Shown here in pieces: positions 27,152-36,109 of a stretch of 64,000 nucleotides of DNA (its first letter is position 1; each line of letters opens with the position of its first letter). Made by a program: the position numbers and the translations under genes. Source of the DNA: [Candidatus Thermochlorobacteriaceae] bacterium GBChlB (lineage in GTDB: Bacteria > Bacteroidota > Chlorobiia > Chlorobiales > Thermochlorobacteraceae); contig JPGV01000015.1 in the NCBI GenBank assembly GCA_000724175.1, forward strand, positions 1-64,000, written 5' to 3'. Below the pieces are notes generated by a model. It was not told the DNA's origin. It saw nothing but the letters and a program-made list of their open reading frames with translations, and made no database searches.

Positions 27152-28708
27152 TCAAGTAAGTGTGTCGATTTTTTTGCGAAGCCGAGCGACGGGAATGTTG
27201 AGCTGTTCGCGGTATTTGGTAACGGTGCGGCGTGCTACCTTGAAGCCTCGGTCGGAGAGCAACTCGGCGAGCTTATCGTCGGAAAGTGGTTTGCCATGCT
27301 CTTCTTTTTCAACGAACTCTTTAATCTGCTGCTTGATGATGCGGTTCGAGATTTCATCGCCCGATTCTGTCTCAACCGCCGTGCTGAAAAAGTATTTCAA
27401 CTCCCAAATGCCTTTATCGCCCTGAACATATTTGCCGTTGACGACACGGCTGACAGTTGAGATGTCCATGCCCGTATCTTCGGCGATGTCCTTTAAAATC
27501 ATCGGTTTCAATTTCGACGCGCCTTCGATGAAAAACTCATGTTGGCGTTGGACAATCGCGCTCACGATTTTGTGCATTGTATGTCGACGCATTTCAATTG
27601 CGCCGAGAAAACTTTTCGCCGAGTCTAATTTTTGCTTGACGAACTCGCGCGCTTCGCGTGGCTGGGTTTTATCGCCCAAGAGCGTTTTATAGCGCTTGGA
27701 AATTTTTACCTGCGGCGTTGCGCGTTCATTGGCGGTCAGAATCAACTCCTCGCCGTTGAATGTAACCGTGAAATCGGGAATCACATAGTTGCCCGCGCTG
27801 CCGTTTGCGCTGCCGGCTGGTTTAGGATTGAGCCTTTGAATCATAGCAACAGCGCGTTTCAATTGCTCCATTGTTACGCCAAGTTGCTGCGCCAATTTTT
27901 GATAGTGCATCATGGTGAACTCATTGTAGTGGCGGCTGAGCAGTCGATGCGCGAGCAGTCGGTCGTCTTCGCGCTCGTCGTCAAGTTCGCCAGCGAGCGC
28001 CTCTAACTGAATGAGCAAACACTCTTGCAAATTGCGCGCGCCGACACCAGCTGGCTGCAATCGCCAAATTTTCGCGAGCGTCTCTTCAATCTCGTGTTCC
28101 GTAGCGGAAATGCCGAGCGTCAGCAAGCCGTCCTGAATGATGTCGAGCGGGCAGCGAAGGTAGCCGTCGCTGTCGAGGTTGCCGAGAAGTTCCTCTGCAA
28201 TCGCGAACTCTTTATCGCTCACGCCGATAAGCCGAAGCTGGTTGAGCAAGTTTTCCGTCAGGCTTTCTTCATAAACGGGTTGAAGATAGTCGCGCTCGTC
28301 GTCGGTTGGCACGTTGAAGTTTTCGGTTTTATACCCTTCGTCGTCGTCGTGCAGATACTCGGAAATTTCGCTCTCGAAATCATGTTCATCATTTTTCTCT
28401 GGTGGAGCGTCGGCAGGTTTTTCAGTTGGCAGCGTTTCTGTTGTTGTTGGTTCAGAGCCGACGGGTTGAGCCGCAGCGTCGGCAATGCTATTTGGTTCGG
28501 GCGTAGAGAGCAGCGCGACGTCGTCGTCTGTTTCGATAGCGGCGTCCATCTCGCTGGACTCTTCGAGCAAGGGATTTTCTTCGAGTTCTTGCTTGATGCG
28601 CTGTTCCAATTGCAACACAGGAAGCTGGAGCAGTTTCGTGTAAAGAATCTGCTGCGGGCTAAGCCGAAGCGTTTGGGTTTGTCGCTGTGAAAGACTTTGA
28701 GAGCTCAT
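27152..28708 (-). CDS. rpoN: RNA polymerase sigma-54 factor
   Basis: A 518-residue sigma-54. The glutamine/leucine-rich activator-binding region I is at 1-50 (SLSQRQTQTLRLSPQQ), then an acidic region II (about 50-130), the core-binding domain, and the RpoN box ARRTVTKYREQL near the C-terminus. ATG 28708 is preferred over an upstream in-frame start. It implies that enhancer-dependent promoters exist in this genome, but I found no convincing -24/-12 promoter in the window's intergenic regions. Confidence 0.95.
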   Translation of the reverse strand: MSSQSLSQRQTQTLRLSPQQILYTKLLQLPVLQLEQRIKQELEENPLLEESSEMDAAIETDDDVALLSTPEPNSIADAAAQPVGSEPTTTETLPTEKPADAPPEKNDEHDFESEISEYLHDDDEGYKTENFNVPTDDERDYLQPVYEESLTENLLNQLRLIGVSDKEFAIAEELLGNLDSDGYLRCPLDIIQDGLLTLGISATEHEIEETLAKIWRLQPAGVGARNLQECLLIQLEALAGELDDEREDDRLLAHRLLSRHYNEFTMMHYQKLAQQLGVTMEQLKRAVAMIQRLNPKPAGSANGSAGNYVIPDFTVTFNGEELILTANERATPQVKISKRYKTLLGDKTQPREAREFVKQKLDSAKSFLGAIEMRRHTMHKIVSAIVQRQHEFFIEGASKLKPMILKDIAEDTGMDISTVSRVVNGKYVQGDKGIWELKYFFSTAVETESGDEISNRIIKQQIKEFVEKEEHGKPLSDDKLAELLSDRGFKVARRTVTKYREQLNIPVARLRKKIDTLT

Positions 28709-28735
28709 AATCAAACAACCTTCAGACAAGCAGGT

Positions 28736-29338
28736 TCAAGCACGACTGGCTCGAGAGGAGCGGGCGTGCGATAAAAATTTTTCAAGCCAGGGACGACCAA
28801 ACCGCCGTTCCAGTGCGGGCGCAACGAACTCATAAAGCGGAACGCCTTCCGCCGCGCCGCACCGCCGACCGCCCTCGCATTCGGGAATCTGTGAATAAAC
28901 CAAATACTCCATGCCTAATTTCTTTTGCACACGAATCGGATACAGGTGACACGAAACAGGCTTGCGAAAAGTTGTTTCGCCGTTCAAGTAGGCGCGTTCC
29001 AAATTGCACTGGGCGACGCCGCGCGCGTCAAACGAGGCAAAGACGCACTCCCGACCGCCAACGGTGTTCAAATACAACTCGCCTTGATATGTTTCGTAAA
29101 TGCCGTCCGAGTCAAGGACGGATAAATTTTTTTCGGGCAGATATTTTTTCACCGTGTCCAGCACCTGCTCGATTGCACCAACTTCGTCGCTTGAAATCAT
29201 CGCACCGCGCTCGCCCTCAACGCAGCACGCGCCTTTGCACACCGACACATCGCATCGAAACATCGCTGTTAGGACATCGGAGTTAATCATCACATTGTCG
29301 ATGACAAGAAGCGATGGGCGTTTCGGAAAAGTGTTCAT
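28736..29338 (-). CDS. DUF3109 family cysteine-rich protein
   Basis: A 200-residue protein with many conserved cysteines: CDVSVCKGACC near the N-terminus, GGRECVF, ARGVAQCN, a CHLYPIR motif and CEGGRRCG. This arrangement matches DUF3109, which is related to the YkgJ-type cysteine cluster proteins and probably binds zinc or an iron-sulfur cluster. DUF3109 is common in Bacteroidota and Chlorobiota. ATG 29338 is used. It precedes rpoN by 27 bases and is probably co-transcribed. Function unknown. Confidence 0.85.
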   Translation of the reverse strand: MNTFPKRPSLLVIDNVMINSDVLTAMFRCDVSVCKGACCVEGERGAMISSDEVGAIEQVLDTVKKYLPEKNLSVLDSDGIYETYQGELYLNTVGGRECVFASFDARGVAQCNLERAYLNGETTFRKPVSCHLYPIRVQKKLGMEYLVYSQIPECEGGRRCGAAEGVPLYEFVAPALERRFGRPWLEKFLSHARSSRASRA

Positions 29339-29392
29339 GCCAAAAAAATAATTGACGCAACAAGACAACGGAATCTAACACAAAGCGGTAAC

Positions 29393-29425
29393 TTTGTAAA
29401 GTCCGACAAACAAAGGTTATTTTTG
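29393..29425 (+). promoter_or_regulatory. Possible Bacteroidota-type promoter before the UXS gene
   Basis: TTTG at 29393-29396 and TATTTTTG at 29418-29425 (fits TAnnTTTG) are 21 bases apart, the spacing described for Bacteroidota housekeeping promoters. They lie about 54 bases before the start codon. Whether this organism uses that promoter type is unknown. Confidence 0.3.
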
Positions 29426-29478
29426 AACAGCAGCTGATTAACTAAATTTTCAAGTTTTCAGGCACAAAAACCAGATTC

Positions 29479-30444
29479 ATGTCATCATCACAACCTATCA
29501 CGGTTATTACAGGCGGCGCTGGGTTTCTCGGCTCTCATCTTTGCGACCGCTTTATCGCCGAAGGGCATCGAGTCATCGCCATTGATAACTTCATCACAGG
29601 CAGTCCCGATAACATTGCGCATCTCATCGGCAATCCGAATTTTCAGTTCATTCAGCACGACGTGACGAACTACATTTATGTCGAGGGTAGGGTGGATAAT
29701 GTCTTGCACTTTGCCTCGCCCGCCAGCCCGATTGATTATTTGAAAATTCCAATTCAGACGCTCAAAGTCGGCTCGCTCGGCACGCACAAGGCGCTGGGAT
29801 TTGCGAAGGCGAAAAAAGCGCGGTTTATGATTGCCTCGACGTCGGAAGTCTATGGCGACCCGCTTGTCCATCCGCAAACGGAAGACTACTGGGGCAATGT
29901 CAATCCCATCGGCTTTCGCGGTTGCTACGACGAAGCCAAGCGTTTCGCCGAAGCCATGACGATGGCGTATCATCGGCATCACGGGCTCGACACGCGCATT
30001 CTCCGCATTTTCAATACCTACGGACCGAGAATGCGTTTGGACGACGGACGCGCCCTGCCGTCGTTTGTCGGTTCTGCCATTCGCGGCGAGCCAATGACGG
30101 TCTTCGGCGACGGTTCGCAGACGCGCAGCTTTTGTTACGTGTCCGATTTGGTCGACGGCATCTGGCGATTGCTCAACGCCGAAATTCACGAACCCGTCAA
30201 CATCGGCAACCCAAGCGAAATCACCATTTTGGAATTTGCCAAAGAGGTGCAAACCATTATGAAAGAATTTACGGGGCGCGAGGCAGAGATTACATTTAAG
30301 CCGTTGCCTGCCGACGACCCAAAGCAGCGTCAGCCCGACATCACGCGGGCGAAAAGCGTTCTTGGGTGGCAGCCGACAGTTGGTCGCGCCGAAGGACTGC
30401 GAAAAACCATTGAGTTCTTTTTGAAAAAAACAGCGACGCTGTGA
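29479..30444 (+). CDS. UDP-glucuronate decarboxylase-like NAD-dependent epimerase
   Basis: A 321-residue extended SDR. The NAD-binding motif is GGAGFLGSH (11-19), the catalytic Ser lies in ASTSEVYGD, and the YxxxK pair is in [22 protein letters not shown] and the later TYGPRM segment match UDP-xylose synthase/UXS, which converts UDP-glucuronate to UDP-xylose. At the position where most UXS read RGVYDE or RSCYDE this protein reads FRGCYDE. No glycosyltransferase is adjacent, so use of the product in a polysaccharide is inferred. Confidence 0.88.
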   Translation: MSSSQPITVITGGAGFLGSHLCDRFIAEGHRVIAIDNFITGSPDNIAHLIGNPNFQFIQHDVTNYIYVEGRVDNVLHFASPASPIDYLKIPIQTLKVGSLGTHKALGFAKAKKARFMIASTSEVYGDPLVHPQTEDYWGNVNPIGFRGCYDEAKRFAEAMTMAYHRHHGLDTRILRIFNTYGPRMRLDDGRALPSFVGSAIRGEPMTVFGDGSQTRSFCYVSDLVDGIWRLLNAEIHEPVNIGNPSEITILEFAKEVQTIMKEFTGREAEITFKPLPADDPKQRQPDITRAKSVLGWQPTVGRAEGLRKTIEFFLKKTATL

Positions 30445-30486
30445 AGCAAGACTGCTTGTTTTATCGGCGGTTTCATTCAACTCTGT

Positions 30487-31371
30487 ATGATTCTCATCGA
30501 CGGAAAAAAAATTGCGGACGACATTAAAGCCGAATTGAAGGCGACGGTCGAGGCACACAAAACAAAAACGGGCAAGGCACCCGGACTGACGGTTATCATC
30601 GTCGGCGACAATCCTGCGTCGCAAGTGTATGTGCGCAACAAAGCTAAATCGTGCGTTGAAATCGGAATGAACTCGGACGTGATTGAGCTGCCGAACACGA
30701 TTTCGCAAACGGAGCTGCTTGATAAAATTCACGTGCTCAACCGTGATACATCGGTGCATGGCATTTTGGTTCAGCAGCCGCTGCCGAAGCACATCGACGA
30801 CTTTGCCGTAACGCTTGCTATTGCGCCCGAAAAAGACGTCGACGGATTTCACCCTGAAAATGTCGGTCGCTTGATGATAGGTCGCTTGGACGAGTGCTTC
30901 ATCAGTTGCACGCCGTTTGGTGTGGTTGAGCTGTTCAAGCGGTATAAAATTTCCACATCGGGGAAGCATTGCGTCGTTGTCGGGCGAAGCAACATTGTCG
31001 GCAAGCCGATGGCGAATTTGATGGTGCAAAAGTTAGATTTTATGAACTCGACCGTTACGATTTGTCACTCGTCGACGCCCGACATTTCAGTGTTTACGAG
31101 GCAAGCCGACATTTTAATTGCAGCAATTGGAAAGGCGAATTTCATTACGGCGGAAATGGTCAAGGCGGGCGCAGTGGTGATGGATGTGGGCATTAACCGA
31201 GTCGAGGATAAAACGGCAAAATCGGGGGCGCGGCTTGTTGGCGACGTGCATTTTGAAAGCGTCTCAAAAATCGCCTCTGCCATAACGCCCGTGCCGGGCG
31301 GCGTCGGACCAATGACGATTGCCATGCTGCTCTCGAACACGCTTAAATCTTTTGAACGCACTTTAAACTAA
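30487..31371 (+). CDS. folD: Bifunctional methylenetetrahydrofolate dehydrogenase/cyclohydrolase FolD
   Basis: A 294-residue FolD. The YVRNKAKSC segment with its catalytic Lys, the VQQPLPKHID motif, DGFHPENVGRL and the cofactor-binding GRSNIVGKPMA are all visible, with PGGVGPMT near the end. It interconverts methylene- and formyl-tetrahydrofolate for purine and methionine synthesis. It starts 42 bases after the UXS gene. Confidence 0.96.
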   Translation: MILIDGKKIADDIKAELKATVEAHKTKTGKAPGLTVIIVGDNPASQVYVRNKAKSCVEIGMNSDVIELPNTISQTELLDKIHVLNRDTSVHGILVQQPLPKHIDDFAVTLAIAPEKDVDGFHPENVGRLMIGRLDECFISCTPFGVVELFKRYKISTSGKHCVVVGRSNIVGKPMANLMVQKLDFMNSTVTICHSSTPDISVFTRQADILIAAIGKANFITAEMVKAGAVVMDVGINRVEDKTAKSGARLVGDVHFESVSKIASAITPVPGGVGPMTIAMLLSNTLKSFERTLN

Positions 31372-31412
31372 ATCTCAACACTTCGTTGATATCACAATTG
31401 AAAGGTTCACTC

Positions 31413-32387
31413 ATGGCATGTCGCATATTTTTTCTGTGTTCTTTCCTAACGGGTTTATTTGGCTGCGGCGGCGCGAAGGAAGACTCGTCGCTCCCGAAAG
31501 TCGGCTATGTGCTTCATGTGCAAGATGAAACGCTGGAAGAAGCCAAACGCGGTTTCTACGATGCGCTCAGCGACGCAGGCTACGAAGACGGCAAAACGGT
31601 GAAGCTCATCTACCAAAATGCCAACGGTGAAATCTCGACGCTCAACAACATTCTCGATTATTTTCTTGCGCAAAAAGTGGCACTGATTGCCACGAATCCG
31701 ACAGTGGCGACGATTGCCGCCATCGGAAAAACCAAGACGATTCCAGTTTGTATGATGGTCTCGCCGCGCCCCGACCTTGCAAAGTTGGAAACCACCAATG
31801 GAACTGTGCCGCCTAATCTCTTCGGCGTCTATGAAACGCTGGCGTATATCGATACCAGCGTTGCGCTCATCAAGCAGGTATTTCCAAATGCTGTGCGCGT
31901 CGGCACGATTTACAACACAAGCGAGCCGAACTCGGTTAATTCAATGGAGCGGCTAAAATCCACATGTGCCAAATTAGGGTTGCAGCTCGAGACCGTCGGT
32001 GTCAATACGTCCAATGAAACCCAGCAGGCAGCGCAAGCCTTAGTCGGAAAGAAAATTGATGTGTTTTTCGCCTTGCCTGATAACATTATTTTTTCGAGCT
32101 TCGAGACGATTCAAAAAGCGCTGTCCGATAAAAACGTGCCGATTGTTACAAGCGAAATTGGTCTGGTCAAGCGCGGTGCCTTGCTTGCTTACGGCGCGGA
32201 TTTGTATGAGTGGGGCAGGCAAGCGGGCGTTGCGGCGGCGCGCGCGTTGAAGGGCGAAAAAAATCTCGCGCCCGAAGAAGTTAAAATTCGAAAGCGCGTC
32301 TATAATGCGCTCACGCTTCGCGCAATGAACCTGACGATTCCAAGCGGCTTCGACGACATCGCCACGCGGGACTTGATGAAAAAATAA
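31413..32387 (+). CDS. ABC transporter substrate-binding lipoprotein (TrpX-like, PF04392)
   Basis: A 324-residue periplasmic binding protein with lipobox LFGC (Cys18). The two-lobed fold of PF04392 is recognisable from KVGYVLHVQDETLEEA, the PTVATIAAIGKTKTIPVCMM strand and the GADLYEWGRQAG segment. Members bind aromatic amino acids or other small molecules. ATG 31413 is chosen over an upstream TTG because GAAAGG precedes it and it starts the signal peptide. The usual partner permease and ATPase of this family are not adjacent; an FtsX-like gene follows after 5 bases. Confidence 0.85.
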   Translation: MACRIFFLCSFLTGLFGCGGAKEDSSLPKVGYVLHVQDETLEEAKRGFYDALSDAGYEDGKTVKLIYQNANGEISTLNNILDYFLAQKVALIATNPTVATIAAIGKTKTIPVCMMVSPRPDLAKLETTNGTVPPNLFGVYETLAYIDTSVALIKQVFPNAVRVGTIYNTSEPNSVNSMERLKSTCAKLGLQLETVGVNTSNETQQAAQALVGKKIDVFFALPDNIIFSSFETIQKALSDKNVPIVTSEIGLVKRGALLAYGADLYEWGRQAGVAAARALKGEKNLAPEEVKIRKRVYNALTLRAMNLTIPSGFDDIATRDLMKK

Positions 32388-32392
32388 CGCCA

Positions 32393-33259
32393 ATGAACGC
32401 CGCATATATCCTTAAAGAAAGTTTTTCAGGATTTCAACGGGCGAAGCTCTCGAGCGCAATTTCGGTTGCTACGATTGCGGTCTCGCTGGTGCTGCTCGGC
32501 GCGTTCATAACGGTAACGCTCAGCGCGGCGCGCGTCTTGGAGCAAATCCGTAGCCGCGTCGAGGTGGAATTTTTTTTAAGTGATGCCCTCTCGAAGCAGG
32601 CGAGCGAAAATTTGCTCCGAAAAATTAAAGACGACCCAAGCGTGGCAAGCGCGACCTACATTTCAAAAGAAGCGGCAGCGAAAATTTTTCAAAAAGAGTT
32701 CGGCGAAAAAATCGAGGAGATTCTCGGAACCAATCCGCTGCCGCAATCTATCAAAGCAAGTTTAAAGCCCGACTACGCCACGCTCGATAGCCTCGAGCAA
32801 TTCGTGAGGGACATTTCCGACTACGAGGGCGTCGTCGAGGCGCGATACAATAAGGAATTTCTCGTCAATCTGGATTCCAACGCGAGGTTGCTGTTTTCAA
32901 TTACGGCCGGACTCGGCGTTATGATTTCGCTGGCGTCGATTGCGCTTGTCTCGAACACCATTCGCTTGGCGATTTACGCCAAACGCGACATTATTAAAAC
33001 CATGAAACTTGTCGGCGCGACGTTTGGATTTATCCAACTGCCGTTTCTGATTGAAGGCATCTTGCAGGGCTTAGCAGGCGGTGCGATTGCCGCAGCATTG
33101 ATGTTCGCGCTCATGGCGCTCTTACGCAATTCTTACGGCGATATTTATGACGCCCTTGAACTGCCGACGCTGCTGCTGTATGGACTCTTGCTCGCGCTGG
33201 GGTGCCTGCTCGGATTCTTCGGCAGTTTTTTTTCCGCGCGCCGCTTCATCAATCAATAA
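32393..33259 (+). CDS. ftsX: Cell division protein FtsX-like permease
   Basis: A 288-residue protein with one N-terminal helix (about 22-46), a periplasmic domain of about 120 residues, and three C-terminal helices. That is the four-helix FtsX layout, ending in the FGSFFSARRFI segment. FtsX couples to FtsE and transmits ATP-driven signals to cell wall hydrolases at the septum. FtsE is not next to it; the ABC ATPase that follows is longer than FtsE and of a different subfamily. It lies 5 bases after the binding-protein gene. Confidence 0.85.
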   Translation: MNAAYILKESFSGFQRAKLSSAISVATIAVSLVLLGAFITVTLSAARVLEQIRSRVEVEFFLSDALSKQASENLLRKIKDDPSVASATYISKEAAAKIFQKEFGEKIEEILGTNPLPQSIKASLKPDYATLDSLEQFVRDISDYEGVVEARYNKEFLVNLDSNARLLFSITAGLGVMISLASIALVSNTIRLAIYAKRDIIKTMKLVGATFGFIQLPFLIEGILQGLAGGAIAAALMFALMALLRNSYGDIYDALELPTLLLYGLLLALGCLLGFFGSFFSARRFINQ

Positions 33260-33305
33260 CTCGATTATCGTATCTTCACCTTTTTACAAACAGCTAAACA
33301 ACCCA

Positions 33306-34196
33306 ATGAACATCGTTGAAGCGCAACGCCTCACAAAATCTTACGGAAACAAAAAAGCGGTGGACGACGCCACATTCTCCGTCGAGAAAGGTCAAGTGTT
33401 TGGATTTTTAGGACCAAACGGAAGCGGCAAAACCACGACCATCGGCATGATGCTCGGCATTATCAACCGCACAAGCGGCGCTATTAAACTCTTTGAAACC
33501 GATAATCTCGACAAAGCACGTCAGCGCGTGGGCGCAACATTGGAAACCCCGAACTTTTATCCGTATCTCTCCGGTCGGGACAATTTGCGCATCGTCGCCA
33601 AAATTAAAAGCGCGACCGACAAACACATCGACAAGGCGTTGGAACTCGTCGACCTGACGGCGCGACAACAGGACAAGTTCTCGACCTACTCGCTCGGCAT
33701 GAAACAGCGTTTGGCAATTGCTGCCGCCTCGCTTGCCGAACCTGATTTGATTATTCTCGATGAGCCAACCAATGGACTCGACCCCGAAGGCATCAGAGAC
33801 GTGCGGCAAATCATCAAAGCGCTGGGCGCAGAAGGCAAGACCGTATTTTTATCGAGCCACTTGCTAAGCGAAGTCGAGCAAATTTGCACGCATGTTGCGG
33901 TCATTAAGAAGGGAAAAATTTTGAAGCAAGGCAGCATTCGCGAAATTGTCAGCAATAATTTCTTCGCTGCGCTCGAAGCCGACGATATGACGCGCTTGCT
34001 GAACGCCGTCAAAGACTACGATAAACTTGTTTCGGCAACCGTCGAGAACGCTTCGCTCGTCGTCGAGCTGGCTGATAAAGACCTTGCGGCATTGAATCGA
34101 TTTCTCGCTGGCAAAGGCGTTTATCTCTCGCACCTTGTGGGGCGGCGACAAACGCTTGAAGAGGCGTTCATTGAACTCACGCAAGACGGGAAGTGA
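33306..34196 (+). CDS. ABC transporter ATP-binding protein (ABC-2/DrrA-like)
   Basis: A 296-residue ATPase with Walker A GPNGSGKTT (about 38-46), signature YSLGMKQRL, Walker B LIILDEPTNGLDPEG and the H-loop SSHLL. A 70-residue C-terminal domain ends in LEEAFIELT, typical of ABC-2 exporters for drugs, lipids or polysaccharides. The permease that should partner it is not adjacent, as a methyltransferase gene follows instead. ATG 33306 is used. Confidence 0.9.
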   Translation: MNIVEAQRLTKSYGNKKAVDDATFSVEKGQVFGFLGPNGSGKTTTIGMMLGIINRTSGAIKLFETDNLDKARQRVGATLETPNFYPYLSGRDNLRIVAKIKSATDKHIDKALELVDLTARQQDKFSTYSLGMKQRLAIAAASLAEPDLIILDEPTNGLDPEGIRDVRQIIKALGAEGKTVFLSSHLLSEVEQICTHVAVIKKGKILKQGSIREIVSNNFFAALEADDMTRLLNAVKDYDKLVSATVENASLVVELADKDLAALNRFLAGKGVYLSHLVGRRQTLEEAFIELTQDGK

Positions 34197-34224
34197 AATT
34201 CACTGTTCAATTTTTCTTGCGTTA

Positions 34225-35163
34225 ATGGAATACATCGCTTGTCCGATTTCAGGCGCCACCGAATTTGAAACGCTCTGCCAAATTCCTGACCGATTCGCGG
34301 TCGAGAGAGGCGACCTGTGGAGAGTTGTAAAATCAAGGCAAAGCGGCTTAACGCTGCTCAACCCGCGTCCGACCCAATCGGAAATCGGCGCTTACTACGA
34401 CGCGCTCGTCTACGACCCGTTCATCACCTTGAAACAACATCCCACGCTGCAAGACCGCGTCTATAAATTTGTGCGCGAATACATCTCGCTTGGCTTCAAA
34501 GCGCGCGAAGTCTTGAAACGTGTAACGTTTGACAGCGAAAGGGTGTATCAGGTGCTGGAAATCGGCTGCGCAACGGGAGACTTTCTACTCGAACTCAAAA
34601 AACGCACCGACGCCGAGTTGGAACTCACCGGCATCGAAATCGCTGAAAAAGCTGCCCGTTTCGCCCGTGAAGAGAACAACTTGCGCGTTTTTCAGGGCGA
34701 ACTCCTAACGGTTGAGCTTAGCACGCCACAAGATTTAATTGTTATGTGGCATACGCTCGAGCATGTGCATCGCATCAATGAAACGCTCGAGAAACTCCGA
34801 CACTTGCTAAAGCCGAACAGCATGCTCATGGTCGCGATGCCGAATTTGGACAGCTACGACGCCAAACACTACGGCAAATACTGGGTGCCGCTCGAAGCGC
34901 CGCGACATCTCTACCACTTCACGCCCAAGACATTCGCTGCGCTGTTGCAAAAGCACGGCTTAGCAATCGTCGATATGCACGGCTTGCCGCTCGACAGCTA
35001 CTACAACGCGCTGCTCAGCGAACAGCTAATCGCCGCTGTCAAGAAAAAACCAAGCGGCTTGGGAACGCTGGTCAATACAGCCCTCTATGGCACACTTGCC
35101 GCTATTGCTGGTCAAGACCCAATGCAGGCATCGAGCATCGCGTATTACATCAAGAAAATCTAA
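34225..35163 (+). CDS. Class I SAM-dependent methyltransferase
   Basis: A 312-residue methyltransferase. The SAM motif I is VLEIGCATGDFL (about 110-121) and the motif VMWHTLEHVH lies further on. The N-terminal 60 residues contain an NPRPTQSEIGAYYD segment typical of the Methyltransf_23-type group that modifies lipids, sugars or small molecules. The C-terminal region (YHFTPKTFAALLQKHG) fits that group. The start at 34225 follows the ABC ATPase stop by 28 bases. Substrate unknown. Confidence 0.88.
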   Translation: MEYIACPISGATEFETLCQIPDRFAVERGDLWRVVKSRQSGLTLLNPRPTQSEIGAYYDALVYDPFITLKQHPTLQDRVYKFVREYISLGFKAREVLKRVTFDSERVYQVLEIGCATGDFLLELKKRTDAELELTGIEIAEKAARFAREENNLRVFQGELLTVELSTPQDLIVMWHTLEHVHRINETLEKLRHLLKPNSMLMVAMPNLDSYDAKHYGKYWVPLEAPRHLYHFTPKTFAALLQKHGLAIVDMHGLPLDSYYNALLSEQLIAAVKKKPSGLGTLVNTALYGTLAAIAGQDPMQASSIAYYIKKI

Positions 35164-35170
35164 CAACGGC

Positions 35171-35183
35171 GCTCGGAATGACA
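35171..35183 (+). repeat. 13-bp direct repeat, left copy
   Basis: GCTCGGAATGACA occurs here and again at 36004-36016, bracketing the broken WD40 gene. The surrounding bases differ, so only the 13-bp core is shared. Confidence 0.6.
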
Positions 35184-35325
35184 CTGACAAACAGGGCTTT
35201 TGCGCCTTGTTCTTGAACCTGCGGTTTGTTACTTTGACACGGCACGTGCGAGTCCTCCGCACAGACGGCACGGCACTCCCACGCTGGCTCAACCGTTTTC
35301 ACACAAACCAACAAAAGACAGCAAT

Positions 35326-35975
35326 ATGAAAGGCAAAGTAACAGCGCCACTGGTCATACCTCAACTTGTGTTGATGGTTATTGGTGCGCAGGCGCAGGAG
35401 AAGCCCGAGGTCTTTGTTCAAACGGGGCGTAGCAGTCGGGTTATGTCTGTCGTTTTTTCACCGGATGGACAGTATTTGGCATTGAGAAAGCGGAATAAGA
35501 CCATCATGTGGGAAGTAAAGACAGGCAAAGAGATACGCACGTTGAAGGGGCATAGCAATGCTGTTAATTCTGTTGCCTTTTCGCCCAATGGAAAGTTGCT
35601 GGCGTCGTTGAGAGAATGGGGAAAAGCCATCACGCTCTGGGATGTCTCAACTGGTGAGGAAACGCGGACGCTGGAGGGGCATCAAGATAAGGTCATTTCC
35701 GTCGCGTTTGCGCCTGATGGCAACACTCTGGCGTCGTGCAGCAAGATGGTTCAACCCGTCTTTGGAACGTTCAAACTGGAAAAGAAATCGCCCTGTGCGT
35801 CAGCTTCACCGATGGTGAATGGGTTGTCTTGACACCAGAGGGCTATTACAGTGCCTCCGCTAAGGGCGACCAATACCTCAATGTCCGCATTGGCAATAGT
35901 GTCTATGGCATTGAAAACTACCGCGCCACTTTCATGCGTCCCGACCTTGTCCAAGCGGCACTGTCGGGCAAGTGA
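35326..35975 (+). pseudogene. Frameshifted, truncated WD40-repeat protein of the caspase-associated type
   Basis: A signal-like N-terminus (about 24 residues ending AQAQ) is followed by about three WD40 blades (VVFSPDGQYLA..., VAFSPNGKLLA..., VAFAPDGNTLAS...). Near 35743-35747 the reading frame breaks: a missing base turns an expected SxDGSTRLWNVQTG into noise. The next frame then continues from 35736 to 35975 with DGEWVVLTPEGYYSAS and YGIENYRATFMRPDLVQAALSGK. That ending is the segment that joins WD40 repeats to a peptidase C14 region in longer proteins, but here it stops. So the gene is both frameshifted and cut short. A sequencing error could explain the frameshift but not the missing C-terminus. 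Confidence 0.75.
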
Positions 35976-36003
35976 AGCATCCATGCTGGATTACACCGCT
36001 CTG

Positions 36004-36016
36004 GCTCGGAATGACA
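36004..36016 (+). repeat. 13-bp direct repeat, right copy
   Basis: Second copy of GCTCGGAATGACA, 29 bases after the end of the WD40 remnant. Confidence 0.6.
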
Positions 36017-36043
36017 GATAAGGTGAGTGATACGTTAGCCGCC

Positions 36044-36078
36044 GTCATTGCAAAGGCGCAGAGCGACTGACGCAATCC
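36044..36078. repeat. REP-like imperfect palindrome remnant
   Basis: The segment begins GTCATTGC and ends GACGCAATCC with purine-rich GGCGCAGAGCGA between. It resembles the widespread class of short palindromic repeats built on GTCATTGCGA...CGCAATC. Only one copy was seen in the window. Confidence 0.35.
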
Positions 36079-36109
36079 ACAAACCAATCACTTTGCGTGT
36101 AACGATCGA

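Noticed and set aside
29488-31029. A 513-codon open frame on the minus strand across the UXS gene and folD
   Set aside because: It is a shadow of two well-supported plus-strand genes; its translation is rich in Arg, His and Asn with no domain pattern.
33306-34196. ABC ATPase considered as FtsE partner of FtsX
   Set aside because: It is about 70 residues longer than FtsE and carries the C-terminal domain of ABC-2 exporters.
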